Part shown: positions 43,514-52,192 of the stretch, one piece after another
How the letters are laid out: each line of letters begins with the position of its first letter
Position numbering within the stretch: position 1 is the stretch's first letter
Source of the DNA: an uncultured Alphaproteobacteria bacterium
Lineage (GTDB): Bacteria; Pseudomonadota; Alphaproteobacteria; HIMB59; GCA-002718135
DNA length: 64,000 bases
Direction: 5' to 3'
NCBI GenBank assembly: GCA_902519435.1
Contig: CABYKC010000001.1
Location: 1 to 64,000, forward strand
The notes under the pieces: generated by a model
Seen by the model: only the letters and a program-made list of their open reading frames with translations
Database searches by the model: none
What the model was told of the DNA's origin: nothing
Made by a program: the position numbers and the translations under genes

Positions 43514-45118
43514 ATGAATGAAAGCTTTGATTACATTATTATTGGTGCTGGAACAGCTGGTTGTATATTAGCAAATAGACTAACTGAAAATGAAAACATT
43601 AAAGTACTTTTAATTGAAGCTGGAGGAAAAGACACTAATCCTTGGATACATATTCCAGGTGGTTATTTTAAAACAATGCATAATCCAAAAACTGATTGGT
43701 GCTTCACAACTGAAGAGGAAAAATATTGTAATAATAGAAAAATGCTTATTCCAAGAGGAAAAACATTGGGTGGAAGTTCATCAATTAACGGAATGCTATA
43801 TATAAGAGGACATGCAAATGACTACAATTACTGGAGACAATTAGGAAACATTGGTTGGTCATGGGAGGACGTATTACCGTATTTCAAAAAATCTGAAGAT
43901 TACAGAATTTCTAAAAGTGAATTTCATGGTACCGACGGACCTATCAAAGTGGAAAAAATAAGATCAAATTTTAAATTATTGGATCTATTTTTAGAAGCTT
44001 CTCAAGAATTTGGATACAAAAAAAATGAGGACTTTAATAACGGTGACAATGAAGGAATGGGTTATTTCCCTATGACAATTGATAAAGGTTTTAGATGTAG
44101 TTCTGCTGTTGCCTTTCTTAATCCTATCAAAAATAGAAAAAATTTAAAAATTTTAACAAATTCACATGTTAAAAACATAAGCTTTGAAAACTTAAGAGCA
44201 AAAGAAGTAAATCTATGGAAAGATAATCAAGAACTTTCATTTTCTGTAAATAAAGAGGTTTTATTGTCTGCAGGAACAATTGGATCTCCTCACATATTAC
44301 AGGCTTCGGGTATCGGTCCAGGTAAATTATTAAATGAAAATAATATTAATATTGTAAAAGAAATTAATGGTGTTGGGAGAAATTTAACTGATCATTTAAT
44401 GTTAAGACCAGTGTACAAAATTAAAAACTTAGAAACATTAAATGATATATATCATAGTTTTACTAAAAAATTTTTAACAAGTTTAAATTATTTAATTTAC
44501 AGAAAAGGACCATTAACGGTTGGGGCAAGTTATTTGTGTGGCTTTATTAAAAGTGATTCTTATTTAGAAAATCCTAATTTACAATTTCATATTTCTCCAG
44601 CTAGTACTGATTTATTAGGAAAAGCAGGGCTACACAAATTTCCAGCATTTACTCCAACAATTACAAATATTCGTCCAACAAGTAGAGGATCTATAGAAAT
44701 TAAATCTTCAGATACAAGAATTTATCCTAAAATAAAAATGAACTACTTATCTACTGATGAAGATAGGGAAATTGCAGGTAAGTCTTTAAAAATTGTAAGA
44801 AAAGTTGTTTTAGAATCAAAGGCATTTAAAAAGTATGAACCTGTAGAATATAGACCGGGAATACAATTTAAAGATAATGAATCTCTCGCTAAGGAAGCTG
44901 GTAAATTTGCAAACACTATTTTTCATCCAGTAAGTACATGTAAAATGGGTAATGATGAAAACTCAGTAGTAAGTGATAATCTTAAAGTAAAAGGAATAAA
45001 TAACTTAAGAGTTGTTGATGCATCTGTGATGCCAACTATAACATCAGGTAATACAAATGCTCCTACTATGATGATTGCTGAAAAAGCATCAGACTTAATT
45101 ATTAACGATCAGAAATAA
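43514..45118 (+). CDS. GMC-family FAD-dependent oxidoreductase (choline dehydrogenase-like)
   Basis: 534 residues from the ATG at 43514; a TTG three codons upstream is in frame but less likely. The N-terminal dinucleotide motif is YIIIGAGTAGCILANRL, the GMC signature is PRGKTLGGSSSINGMLYIRG near residue 80, the second signature is SAGTIGSPHILQASGIGP near 257, and the catalytic histidine is in TIFHPVSTCKMG near 475. It oxidises an alcohol to an aldehyde with FAD. It is convergent with xsc, with no gap between the stops. Isethionate dehydrogenase (IseJ) is, as I recall, a GMC protein, and would yield sulfoacetaldehyde for Xsc; choline or another alcohol is the conventional alternative. Confidence 0.88.
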   Translation: MNESFDYIIIGAGTAGCILANRLTENENIKVLLIEAGGKDTNPWIHIPGGYFKTMHNPKTDWCFTTEEEKYCNNRKMLIPRGKTLGGSSSINGMLYIRGHANDYNYWRQLGNIGWSWEDVLPYFKKSEDYRISKSEFHGTDGPIKVEKIRSNFKLLDLFLEASQEFGYKKNEDFNNGDNEGMGYFPMTIDKGFRCSSAVAFLNPIKNRKNLKILTNSHVKNISFENLRAKEVNLWKDNQELSFSVNKEVLLSAGTIGSPHILQASGIGPGKLLNENNINIVKEINGVGRNLTDHLMLRPVYKIKNLETLNDIYHSFTKKFLTSLNYLIYRKGPLTVGASYLCGFIKSDSYLENPNLQFHISPASTDLLGKAGLHKFPAFTPTITNIRPTSRGSIEIKSSDTRIYPKIKMNYLSTDEDREIAGKSLKIVRKVVLESKAFKKYEPVEYRPGIQFKDNESLAKEAGKFANTIFHPVSTCKMGNDENSVVSDNLKVKGINNLRVVDASVMPTITSGNTNAPTMMIAEKASDLIINDQK

Positions 45119-46888
45119 TTATTGAACTACTGTATCTTTAGGATCAATTCCAGCAACTTCAACTGGTGCTTTCATAGCATCTCTTCTAAAAGGTTCACCT
45201 AGTTCTTGATTTAACATAACTTCTATAAAAGTAGTTACGCCTTTCATTTGATCTTTGCAAGATTGTTGTAAAGCTTCTGTTAGTTCCTCTTGAGTATAAA
45301 CTTTAACACCTTTAAATCCACATGCTTCTGCAATCTTTGCATAGCTTAATTTAGGATCAAGTTCTGTTCCAACAAAATTATTATTGTACCAAAGTGTAGT
45401 ATTTCTTTTCTCAGCTCCCCATTGATAATTTCTAAAAATTATCATTGTGATGTTTGGCCAACCTTCTCTATTACAAGAAGTCATTTCACTCATACTAATT
45501 CCAAATGCGCCATCCCCTGCAAAGCCAACAACTGGTGTATTAGGACAACCTATCTTTGCTCCAATTACAGATGGAAAACCATACCCACATGGCCCAAATA
45601 AACCAGGTGCCAAATACTTTCTACCATTCTCAAATGTTGGATATGCATTACCGATTGCACAATTATTTCCTATATCACTTGATATAATTGCATCTTCAGG
45701 AAGACCTGCTTGAATAGCTCGCCATGCCATTCTTGGTGACATTTTTTCTGGCTCTCTATCTCGTGAATCTTTATTCCAAGATGTGCCAGGATCATCTTCT
45801 TCATGATCAAGGCCAGTTAATGTTTGTAGCCAAGCTGACTTTGTCGTATGTATTAACTCTTCTCTTTCTTTTCGATATTGATCTCCTGCATTTGTTGTAA
45901 GGTTTTCTAAAATTTGTTCTGCAACTAGTTTTGCATCTCCACAAATACCAACACTTATTTTTTTTGTTAAACCAATACGATCAGAATTTATATCAACTTG
46001 AATGACATCTGCATTTTTTGGCCAATAATCTATTCCATAACCTGGTAAAGTTGAGAAAGGGTTTAATCTTGTGCCAAGTGCTAAAACTACATCTGCTTTA
46101 GATATTATTTCCATAGCTGCTTTAGATCCATTGTATCCTAAAGGACCAACCGCAAGAGGATGTTTGCCCGGAAAACTATCATTATGCTGATATCCGCAAG
46201 CAACTGGAGCACTTAATTTTTCTGCAAGTTTTTTACAATCATCAATAGCGTCAGCTAAAATCACTCCAGCACCAGATAAAATAACTGGGAATTTTGCATT
46301 AGATAAAAGATTTGCGGCTTCTTTAATTGCTTCAACTCCACCAGAAGGCCTTTCAAATTTAATAATAGGTGGCAGATCAATATCAACAATTTGGGTCCAA
46401 AAATCTCTTGGTATATTTAATTGAGCAGGAGCAGATCCTTTTATAGCTTTTGAAATAACTCTATTTAAAACTTCTGCAACTCTAGATGGATCTCTTACTT
46501 CTTCTTGATAACAAACCATATCTTTAAATAAGTTCATTTGCTCAACTTCTTGGAAACCCCCTTGACCAATGGTTTTATTAGCTGCCTGAGGAGTAACCAA
46601 AAGCATTGGAGTATGATTCCAAAAAGCAGTTTTTATAGGTGTGACCAAGCCAGTTATACCAGGTCCATTTTGCGCAATACACATTGCAATTTTACCAGTT
46701 GATCTAGTATAGCCATCAGCCATAATTCCGCCATTTGACTCATGAGCAACATCCCAAAATGTTATTCCAGCTTTAGGAAAAAGATCTGAAATAGGCATAA
46801 ATGCAGATCCAATTATTCCAAAAGCGTGTTGAATACCGTGTTTTTGTAAAACTTTTACGAAAGCCTCTTCTGTTGTCATTTTTGCCAT
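45119..46888 (-). CDS. xsc: Sulfoacetaldehyde acetyltransferase (Xsc)
   Basis: TPP-dependent enzyme of 589 residues that converts sulfoacetaldehyde plus phosphate to acetyl phosphate and sulfite, the central C-S cleaving step of taurine, isethionate and DHPS dissimilation. The sequence matches Xsc as I know it throughout: KMTTEEAFVKVLQKHGI, FGIIGSAFMPISDLFPKAGI, TPQAANKTIGQGGFQEVEQM and SAPAQLNIPRDFWTQI. AHESNGG holds the TPP-activating Glu, and GDGAFGISMSEM begins the TPP motif. Acetolactate synthases lack these stretches. The frame opens at a TTG, but the ATG at 46888 with an AAGG 8 bases upstream is preferred. It shares a 133-base divergent region with uvrC. Confidence 0.95.
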   Translation of the reverse strand: MAKMTTEEAFVKVLQKHGIQHAFGIIGSAFMPISDLFPKAGITFWDVAHESNGGIMADGYTRSTGKIAMCIAQNGPGITGLVTPIKTAFWNHTPMLLVTPQAANKTIGQGGFQEVEQMNLFKDMVCYQEEVRDPSRVAEVLNRVISKAIKGSAPAQLNIPRDFWTQIVDIDLPPIIKFERPSGGVEAIKEAANLLSNAKFPVILSGAGVILADAIDDCKKLAEKLSAPVACGYQHNDSFPGKHPLAVGPLGYNGSKAAMEIISKADVVLALGTRLNPFSTLPGYGIDYWPKNADVIQVDINSDRIGLTKKISVGICGDAKLVAEQILENLTTNAGDQYRKEREELIHTTKSAWLQTLTGLDHEEDDPGTSWNKDSRDREPEKMSPRMAWRAIQAGLPEDAIISSDIGNNCAIGNAYPTFENGRKYLAPGLFGPCGYGFPSVIGAKIGCPNTPVVGFAGDGAFGISMSEMTSCNREGWPNITMIIFRNYQWGAEKRNTTLWYNNNFVGTELDPKLSYAKIAEACGFKGVKVYTQEELTEALQQSCKDQMKGVTTFIEVMLNQELGEPFRRDAMKAPVEVAGIDPKDTVVQ

Positions 46889-47021
46889 AATCAAACCTTT
46901 AATATATTATTCTTACCTACATTAAATTAATTATTAAATGAACTACAATAATCTTGTTAGTTATTTATTAATTTTATAAAATTCCTATTTAATGAAAAAA
47001 CAATAATTTACGATTGATAAA

Positions 47022-48854
47022 ATGACGCTTCTTGGACAAGAGATTATTAAGGCCACATCTAAAACTTTACCAAATCAACCTGGTGTTTACCAAATGCAGG
47101 ATGACAAAGGTAATATTTTATATATTGGAAAAGCAAAAGTATTATCAAATAGAGTAAAGAATTACCTATCTCTGAATAACCTAACCAGAAGAATTCAAAG
47201 AATGGTTAGTCTAACTAAATCAATGAACTTTTTTGTAACCAATACAGAATTAGAAGCAATCATCCTTGAATGTAATTTAATTAAAAAACATAAACCAAGA
47301 TTTAATGTTCTTTTAAGAGACGATAAATCATTCCCTTATATATTTATTTCATCAGAACATGATTTTCCTAGAATTGAAAAACACCGCGGTCCTCAAAAGA
47401 AAAAGGGGAGATATTATGGGCCATTTGCAAGTCCAGATGCAGTAAATAGAACTATAAATACCATACAACGAATATTTCTTTTAAGGTCATGCACTGATAA
47501 AGAGGTAAATGTAGGAAATAAATTGTGCTTCAATTATTATCTTAAAAGATGTTCTGGTCCTTGTGGAGGAAAAATTACGAAAGAAGCCTACTCAAAATTA
47601 ATAGAGGCAGCAGATGATTTTCTAAGTAGTGGTAACTCTCAAAAAATACAAAAAAATTTTACAGATCAAATGTATAAAGCGTCAAAAAAAAATAATTTTG
47701 AATTAGCTGCGTCTTTAAGAGATAGACTTAAAGCTTTAAGGCATATTGAACAAAATAATTCAATTAAGATTAAGGATATAAAAAATGCTGATATTTTTGC
47801 AATAACTTCAAATGAAGGAAAAACATGTATTTATGGAAGTTTTTTTAGAAATAATACATCTTATGGTGGCAAAGCTTTCTACCCAGATCATGACAGCTTA
47901 TTGGATCATGAAGAAATAATGTTAGGCTTCCTAAATATATTTTATGCAGAAAAAGATATTCCTGAAACAATTATTACTAACATAACTATTGATAAAAAAA
48001 ATAATTCACAAATTTTAGGAAAAAATTTTGATAAAACAAAATTCATTAAACCATTAAAAGGGCCTAAAAAAAATTTACTTAAATTTGCAGAAAAAAATTC
48101 TAAAATAAACTTAGATATTAAATTAAATAAACTAAGATCTTTCGATAATTTTAATTCAGAAATAAAAAAAATATTTAAACTCAAAGATGAAATTATAAAA
48201 ATAGAAGCTTACGATAACAGCCATACATTTGGAAAACATCCAATAGGTGTAATGGTTGCCTACAATCAAAATGGATTTATAAAATCTAATTATAGAAAAT
48301 TTAATATTCGATTTGATCTTGAAGAAAACAAAAATAAAGTTGATGATTATTATATGATGAAAGAAATGCTTATAAGGAGGTTTAATAATTCAAAATTTCA
48401 AGATGAATTAGATTTGCCAAGTTTATTGCTTATAGATGGAGGCAAAGGACAATACAATTCTGCAAAAAAGGTTTTAGATAGTTTAAAAATAGATATACCA
48501 ATTATCTCTATGGCAAAGGGTGAGGAAAGAGATGCAGGTAGAGAGATTCTGATACATGATAAATTTACACATAGATTAAATGAAAATAATCCACTTCTTC
48601 ATTTTTTACAAAATATTAGAGATGAGGTTCATAGATTTGCAATAACAACTCATCGATCAAAGAGAGCAAAGATGAGCGTCAAATCTGTATTTGATGATAT
48701 AGAGGGAGTAGGCCCTGAAAGAAAGAAAATTTTAAAAAAACACTTTGGCACAGTGGAGAAATTAAAATTAGCTAGTTTAGATGAATTAAAAGAGGTTAAA
48801 TCTATACCTGAGTCAATTCTAACAAAAATTTATGAATATTTTCATAGCGTTTAA
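47022..48854 (+). CDS. uvrC: Excinuclease ABC subunit C (UvrC)
   Basis: 610 residues, normal length. It makes both incisions around a lesion in nucleotide excision repair. Domains in order: GIY-YIG nuclease (GVYQMQDDKGNILYIGKAKV, near 20-40), the cysteine-rich region (CFNYYLKRCSGPCGG near 168), the UVR motif near 200-240, the RNase H-like domain with DNSHTFGKHPIGVMV near 395 and LLIDGGKGQYNSA near 468, and C-terminal helix-hairpin-helix motifs (DIEGVGPERKKILKKHFG). It lies 27 bases upstream of pgsA. Confidence 0.97.
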   Translation: MTLLGQEIIKATSKTLPNQPGVYQMQDDKGNILYIGKAKVLSNRVKNYLSLNNLTRRIQRMVSLTKSMNFFVTNTELEAIILECNLIKKHKPRFNVLLRDDKSFPYIFISSEHDFPRIEKHRGPQKKKGRYYGPFASPDAVNRTINTIQRIFLLRSCTDKEVNVGNKLCFNYYLKRCSGPCGGKITKEAYSKLIEAADDFLSSGNSQKIQKNFTDQMYKASKKNNFELAASLRDRLKALRHIEQNNSIKIKDIKNADIFAITSNEGKTCIYGSFFRNNTSYGGKAFYPDHDSLLDHEEIMLGFLNIFYAEKDIPETIITNITIDKKNNSQILGKNFDKTKFIKPLKGPKKNLLKFAEKNSKINLDIKLNKLRSFDNFNSEIKKIFKLKDEIIKIEAYDNSHTFGKHPIGVMVAYNQNGFIKSNYRKFNIRFDLEENKNKVDDYYMMKEMLIRRFNNSKFQDELDLPSLLLIDGGKGQYNSAKKVLDSLKIDIPIISMAKGEERDAGREILIHDKFTHRLNENNPLLHFLQNIRDEVHRFAITTHRSKRAKMSVKSVFDDIEGVGPERKKILKKHFGTVEKLKLASLDELKEVKSIPESILTKIYEYFHSV

Positions 48855-48881
48855 AAAATTCTTCATCTACAAAGAATAGTA

Positions 48882-49424
48882 ATGAATATATCAAATATTC
48901 TAACAATAATTAGAATAGCTATAATCCCAATTATAGTGCTTTGTATATATTTTACGAATCCATACTTTGGCTGGATTGCCTTTATTTTATTTTGTTTGGC
49001 AGGAATAACAGATTACTTTGATGGTTATTTAGCAAGACTAAGAAATGAAGTTACAAACTTTGGAACATTTTTAGATCCAATTGCAGATAAATTATTAGTA
49101 GCAGCAGTTATTCTTATTTTAACTTCTAAGGGTGTAATAAGAGACTGGGATACTATTCCAGCCCTAATAATATTATTAAGAGAAATAACAGTATCAGGTT
49201 TAAGAGAATACTTAGCAGGGATAAAAATTAGTATACCAGTTTCAAGAATTGCAAAAGCAAAAACCTTTCTTCAACTAGCTGCACTTGGTTTACTTATTTT
49301 ATCCGAGAGTAATTTAAATTTATTATTTATTATTTATTTAGGTAAGACTTTTCTATGGATTGCTGGAATTCTAACTCTCTATACAGCCTATGATTATATT
49401 AAAGGATCAATAAAACATTTTTAA
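48882..49424 (+). CDS. pgsA: CDP-diacylglycerol--glycerol-3-phosphate 3-phosphatidyltransferase (PgsA)
   Basis: 180-residue integral membrane enzyme that makes phosphatidylglycerol phosphate, the first step to phosphatidylglycerol. The CDP-alcohol phosphotransferase motif is complete: TDYFDGYLARLRNEVTNFG followed by FLDPIADK (about residues 43-70), with the three conserved Asp and the Gly in register. Four to five membrane helices are visible. It follows uvrC and precedes moaD by one base, a gene order common in alphaproteobacteria. Confidence 0.95.
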   Translation: MNISNILTIIRIAIIPIIVLCIYFTNPYFGWIAFILFCLAGITDYFDGYLARLRNEVTNFGTFLDPIADKLLVAAVILILTSKGVIRDWDTIPALIILLREITVSGLREYLAGIKISIPVSRIAKAKTFLQLAALGLLILSESNLNLLFIIYLGKTFLWIAGILTLYTAYDYIKGSIKHF

Positions 49425-49425
49425 A

Positions 49426-49671
49426 ATGAGAATTCGATATTTTGCTTGGATTAAAGATATAACAAATAAAGATGACGAAATAATTAATATAAATCACCCT
49501 AAAACCATACAAGAATTAAAAAAATATTTAGAAAGATTATATCCTGAACTAAAAAAACATTTTTTGCAAGATGTTTTAAGATTTGCAGTTAATCAGGAAT
49601 ATGTTTCAGAAAATTTGAATTTAAAACCAATTGATGAAATTGCAATTTTTCCTCCAGTTAGTGGTGGGTGA
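49426..49671 (+). CDS. moaD: Molybdopterin synthase sulfur-carrier subunit (MoaD)
   Basis: 81-residue ubiquitin-like protein ending in IAIFPPVSGG. The C-terminal Gly-Gly is thiocarboxylated to deliver sulphur to precursor Z in molybdopterin synthesis. It overlaps moaE by 4 bases. It shows the organism makes molybdenum cofactor, as needed for example by sulfite oxidases that detoxify the sulfite Xsc releases, although none is in this window. Confidence 0.94.
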   Translation: MRIRYFAWIKDITNKDDEIININHPKTIQELKKYLERLYPELKKHFLQDVLRFAVNQEYVSENLNLKPIDEIAIFPPVSGG

Positions 49672-50087
49672 TGATAAAAATACAAAAAAAAAATTTTAAC
49701 TTAGAAGAAGAAATTGAAAGAATTAAAAATAAACATTCAGACATAGGTGCACTAACTTCTTTTGTTGGTTATGTAAGAGATTTAAATAACAATAAAGATG
49801 TTAAGTATTTAAATTTAGAAGTTTATGAAGAAATGGCATTTAAAGAATTATCAAAAATTGAAAATGATGCGACTAAAAAATGGAGTTTAATTGATACTTT
49901 GATAATTCATAGGTATGGAAAATTAATTGTTAATGAAAAAATTGTTTTAGTTTGTTGTTTTTCACAACATAGAAAAAATAGTTTTGAAGCTTGTGAATTT
50001 ATTATGGATTATTTAAAAAAAGATGCTCCATTCTGGAAAAATGAATTTTATTATAAAGATAATGAATGGCTAGAAAATTCTAGCTAG
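49668..50087 (+). CDS. moaE: Molybdopterin synthase catalytic subunit (MoaE)
   Basis: 139 residues, the usual length. It forms the active heterotetramer with MoaD and inserts two sulphurs into cyclic pyranopterin. Family features are ALTSFVGYVRDLNNNKDV near residue 28, LEVYEEMAFKEL near 52, IIHRYGKLIVNEKIVLVCC near 80, and the lysine-bearing KKDAPFWKNEFY near 120. It overlaps moaD by 4 bases and the convergent ilvE by 8 bases. Confidence 0.95.
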   Translation: MMIKIQKKNFNLEEEIERIKNKHSDIGALTSFVGYVRDLNNNKDVKYLNLEVYEEMAFKELSKIENDATKKWSLIDTLIIHRYGKLIVNEKIVLVCCFSQHRKNSFEACEFIMDYLKKDAPFWKNEFYYKDNEWLENSS

Positions 50088-50964
50088 AGTTTTTAACCAT
50101 ATCGCTAAAATCATTCATAAATTTAAAAGTAGTAGTATTATCCCCGGTATTATATTTAAAATCATCAATGGATTTAATAGGGGTAATTTCTGCAGCAGTT
50201 CCCGTTAAAAAAGCTTCGTCATAATTTCCAATTTCGTTAGGCATTAAATACTTTTCTGTAATTTCAAAACCTTGTTTAGTTGCCATTTCAATAACTGTTT
50301 GACGTGTAATCCCATTAAGAAAACAATCTGGAATAGGAGTATGGATATTTTTATCTTTGATAAAAAAAATATTTGCCCCTGTACCTTCAGCAACATAGCC
50401 TCTGTAATCTAGCATCAAGGCATCGTGATAACCTTTTTTTTCTGCAAATTCTTTTGAAAGAGTACAAATAATGTAGGGTCCAGAAGCTTTTGCGTCATAT
50501 GGAGCAGTATCTGGTGCAGGTCTTTTCCAAGGTGATGTAATTAATCTCAAACCTGCTTTTTGATCTTCAATTTTAAAATAAGTTGCCCAATCATCCCAAA
50601 CAGCAATAGCTACATTGATATTCGATTTACCTGTTGATAAACCCATTTGATCTCCACCTCTCCAAGCAAGTGGTCTTACATAACAATTTTTATAATTCAT
50701 TTTATCAATAAGTTCATATTTTGCTTTGTTAATTTGATCATGCGTGAAAGGAATTTCCATTCCAATTATTTCAGCAGATTTAAAAAACCTTTTAGTATGC
50801 TCCTCTGATTTAAAAATCTTACCATTGTAGGCCCTTTCCCCTTCAAATACTGCGCTTGCGTAATGAAGACCTTGTGAAATTACATGGGAATTTGCATCCT
50901 GCCATGGAATTATTTTACCATTCATCCAAATCCATCCGTCTCTATTTTCAAATGATTTAAGCAT
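50080..50964 (-). CDS. ilvE: Branched-chain amino acid aminotransferase (IlvE)
   Basis: 294-residue class IV PLP aminotransferase for the last step of valine, leucine and isoleucine synthesis, and the first of their breakdown. It has WMNGKIIPWQDANSHVISQ near the start, SAVFEGERAY near residue 37, YDAKASGPYI near 157 (region of the PLP lysine), YVAEGTGANIFFIK near 192 and FLTGTAAEITPI near 252. It is divergent from the MarR-type gene at 51024, sharing a 59-base promoter gap. Confidence 0.93.
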   Translation of the reverse strand: MLKSFENRDGWIWMNGKIIPWQDANSHVISQGLHYASAVFEGERAYNGKIFKSEEHTKRFFKSAEIIGMEIPFTHDQINKAKYELIDKMNYKNCYVRPLAWRGGDQMGLSTGKSNINVAIAVWDDWATYFKIEDQKAGLRLITSPWKRPAPDTAPYDAKASGPYIICTLSKEFAEKKGYHDALMLDYRGYVAEGTGANIFFIKDKNIHTPIPDCFLNGITRQTVIEMATKQGFEITEKYLMPNEIGNYDEAFLTGTAAEITPIKSIDDFKYNTGDNTTTFKFMNDFSDMVKNSS

Positions 50965-51023
50965 TTTCTTTACTAACTTTTTTTAATGACAATTGACTAT
51001 CAGTGATGCATAATTAAGTCAAT

Positions 51024-51512
51024 ATGGCTGACCTAAATAAATTGTTAACACCTCTTTTTTTAAATGAGGAGGAAATTAGGAAGATTATAGAGTTATTATT
51101 TTTCTCATATAGAGATTTTACAGAAGGTCCTGATAAAATTTTGGAAAAAATAAATTTTGGCAGAGCTCATCATAGGGTGATATATTTTGTTGGAAAGCAA
51201 AAAAATCTTACAATTAAGGAACTTCTTTCCATATTGAAAATAACTAAACAAAGTTTGTCTAGAGTATTGAACCAGCTTGTAAAAGAAAAATATATTATAT
51301 TATCTGTTGGTGAAGATAAACGTACTAAAAAATTAATACTTTCAAAAAAAGGCCAAGAATTAGAAAAAAGATTATCTGAAATTCAAATAAAAAAAATACG
51401 TAATGTTTTATTAAAATTTAATGAAATGGATATAAATGGTTTTAAAAAAATACTTTATGAAATGGTTGATGATAAAAATAAAGAAAAGTTTGATGAAATA
51501 AATAGATACTAA
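51024..51512 (+). CDS. petP: MarR-family transcriptional regulator (PetP-like)
   Basis: 162 residues with a winged helix-turn-helix: LTIKELLSILKITKQSLSRVL near residue 60 and the wing GEDKRTKKLILSKKGQEL near 93. It directly precedes an OmpR-type response regulator with a 1-base overlap (TAATG). In Rhodobacter the pair petP-petR has this composition and lies upstream of the bc1 operon. Here petC and petB lie about 10 kb downstream on the other strand. Assignment to PetP rests on that arrangement. Confidence 0.82.
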   Translation: MADLNKLLTPLFLNEEEIRKIIELLFFSYRDFTEGPDKILEKINFGRAHHRVIYFVGKQKNLTIKELLSILKITKQSLSRVLNQLVKEKYIILSVGEDKRTKKLILSKKGQELEKRLSEIQIKKIRNVLLKFNEMDINGFKKILYEMVDDKNKEKFDEINRY

Positions 51513-52192
51513 TGAATAAAAATATCTTGATTGTTGATGATGATAAAAGATTGAGAGAACTACTAAAAGATTATTTAACTGCAAAAAATTTACAAATTTA
51601 TCAAAGTGAGGATTACAACGAAGCAAAAGAAATTTTATCTCTTGTTTTGTTTGATTTAATCATTCTTGATAGAATGATGCCAAGTGGCGATGGTATGGAG
51701 CTTATTGAGCATATAAAACAATTTTCTAATACACCGATAATAATGCTGACAGCAATGGGAGAGGACAAAGATAAAATTGATGGGTTAAAAATTGGTGCTG
51801 ATGATTATTTATCTAAACCATTTGAGCCAGAAGAATTATTTTTAAGGATTAAAAATTTACTAGATTTATATGAAAACTTTAAAAACAAAAAAATTAAGAT
51901 CTCGTTTGGTGAATTTATCTTTGATACATCTAGTTTAAAATTACAAAAAAATGATAGATTAATTTATTTAACAGAAGGGGAAAATAATTTACTTGTAAAA
52001 TTAATAAATAAAAGAAATGATATTGTTTTAAGAGAGGAACTAGCAGACCAAGAATTTGATGAAACTGAGCTTAGAAAAGTTGATGTACAAGTTACGCGTT
52101 TAAGACAAAAAATTGAAACAAATGCAAAACAACCTCAATTTATTAAAACTATTAGAGGTAAAGGATACAAATTAATTTGTAATGAAATTTAA
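51512..52192 (+). CDS. petR: OmpR-family response regulator (PetR-like)
   Basis: 226 residues: a receiver domain (about 1-120) with acidic pair VDDDK near residue 8, phosphoacceptor Asp in LIILDRMMPSGDGMELI near 52, and Lys in DYLSKPFEPEEL near 102. It is followed by a winged-helix output domain (about 130-226) ending KTIRGKGYKLI. It is translationally coupled to the MarR-type gene before it and to the histidine kinase gene after it (1-base overlap). It probably controls respiratory or membrane genes; targets cannot be read from the sequence. Confidence 0.93.
   Translation: MNKNILIVDDDKRLRELLKDYLTAKNLQIYQSEDYNEAKEILSLVLFDLIILDRMMPSGDGMELIEHIKQFSNTPIIMLTAMGEDKDKIDGLKIGADDYLSKPFEPEELFLRIKNLLDLYENFKNKKIKISFGEFIFDTSSLKLQKNDRLIYLTEGENNLLVKLINKRNDIVLREELADQEFDETELRKVDVQVTRLRQKIETNAKQPQFIKTIRGKGYKLICNEI

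Noticed and set aside
45119..46888. Acetolactate synthase annotation for the TPP enzyme
   Set aside because: Stretches such as ANKTIGQGGFQEVEQM and the RDFWTQI region are those of Xsc, and no ilvN/ilvC neighbours exist.
46889..46894. TTG at 46894 as the Xsc start
   Set aside because: The ATG at 46888 has a better-spaced AAGG and gives the MAKMTTEEAF start expected of the family.
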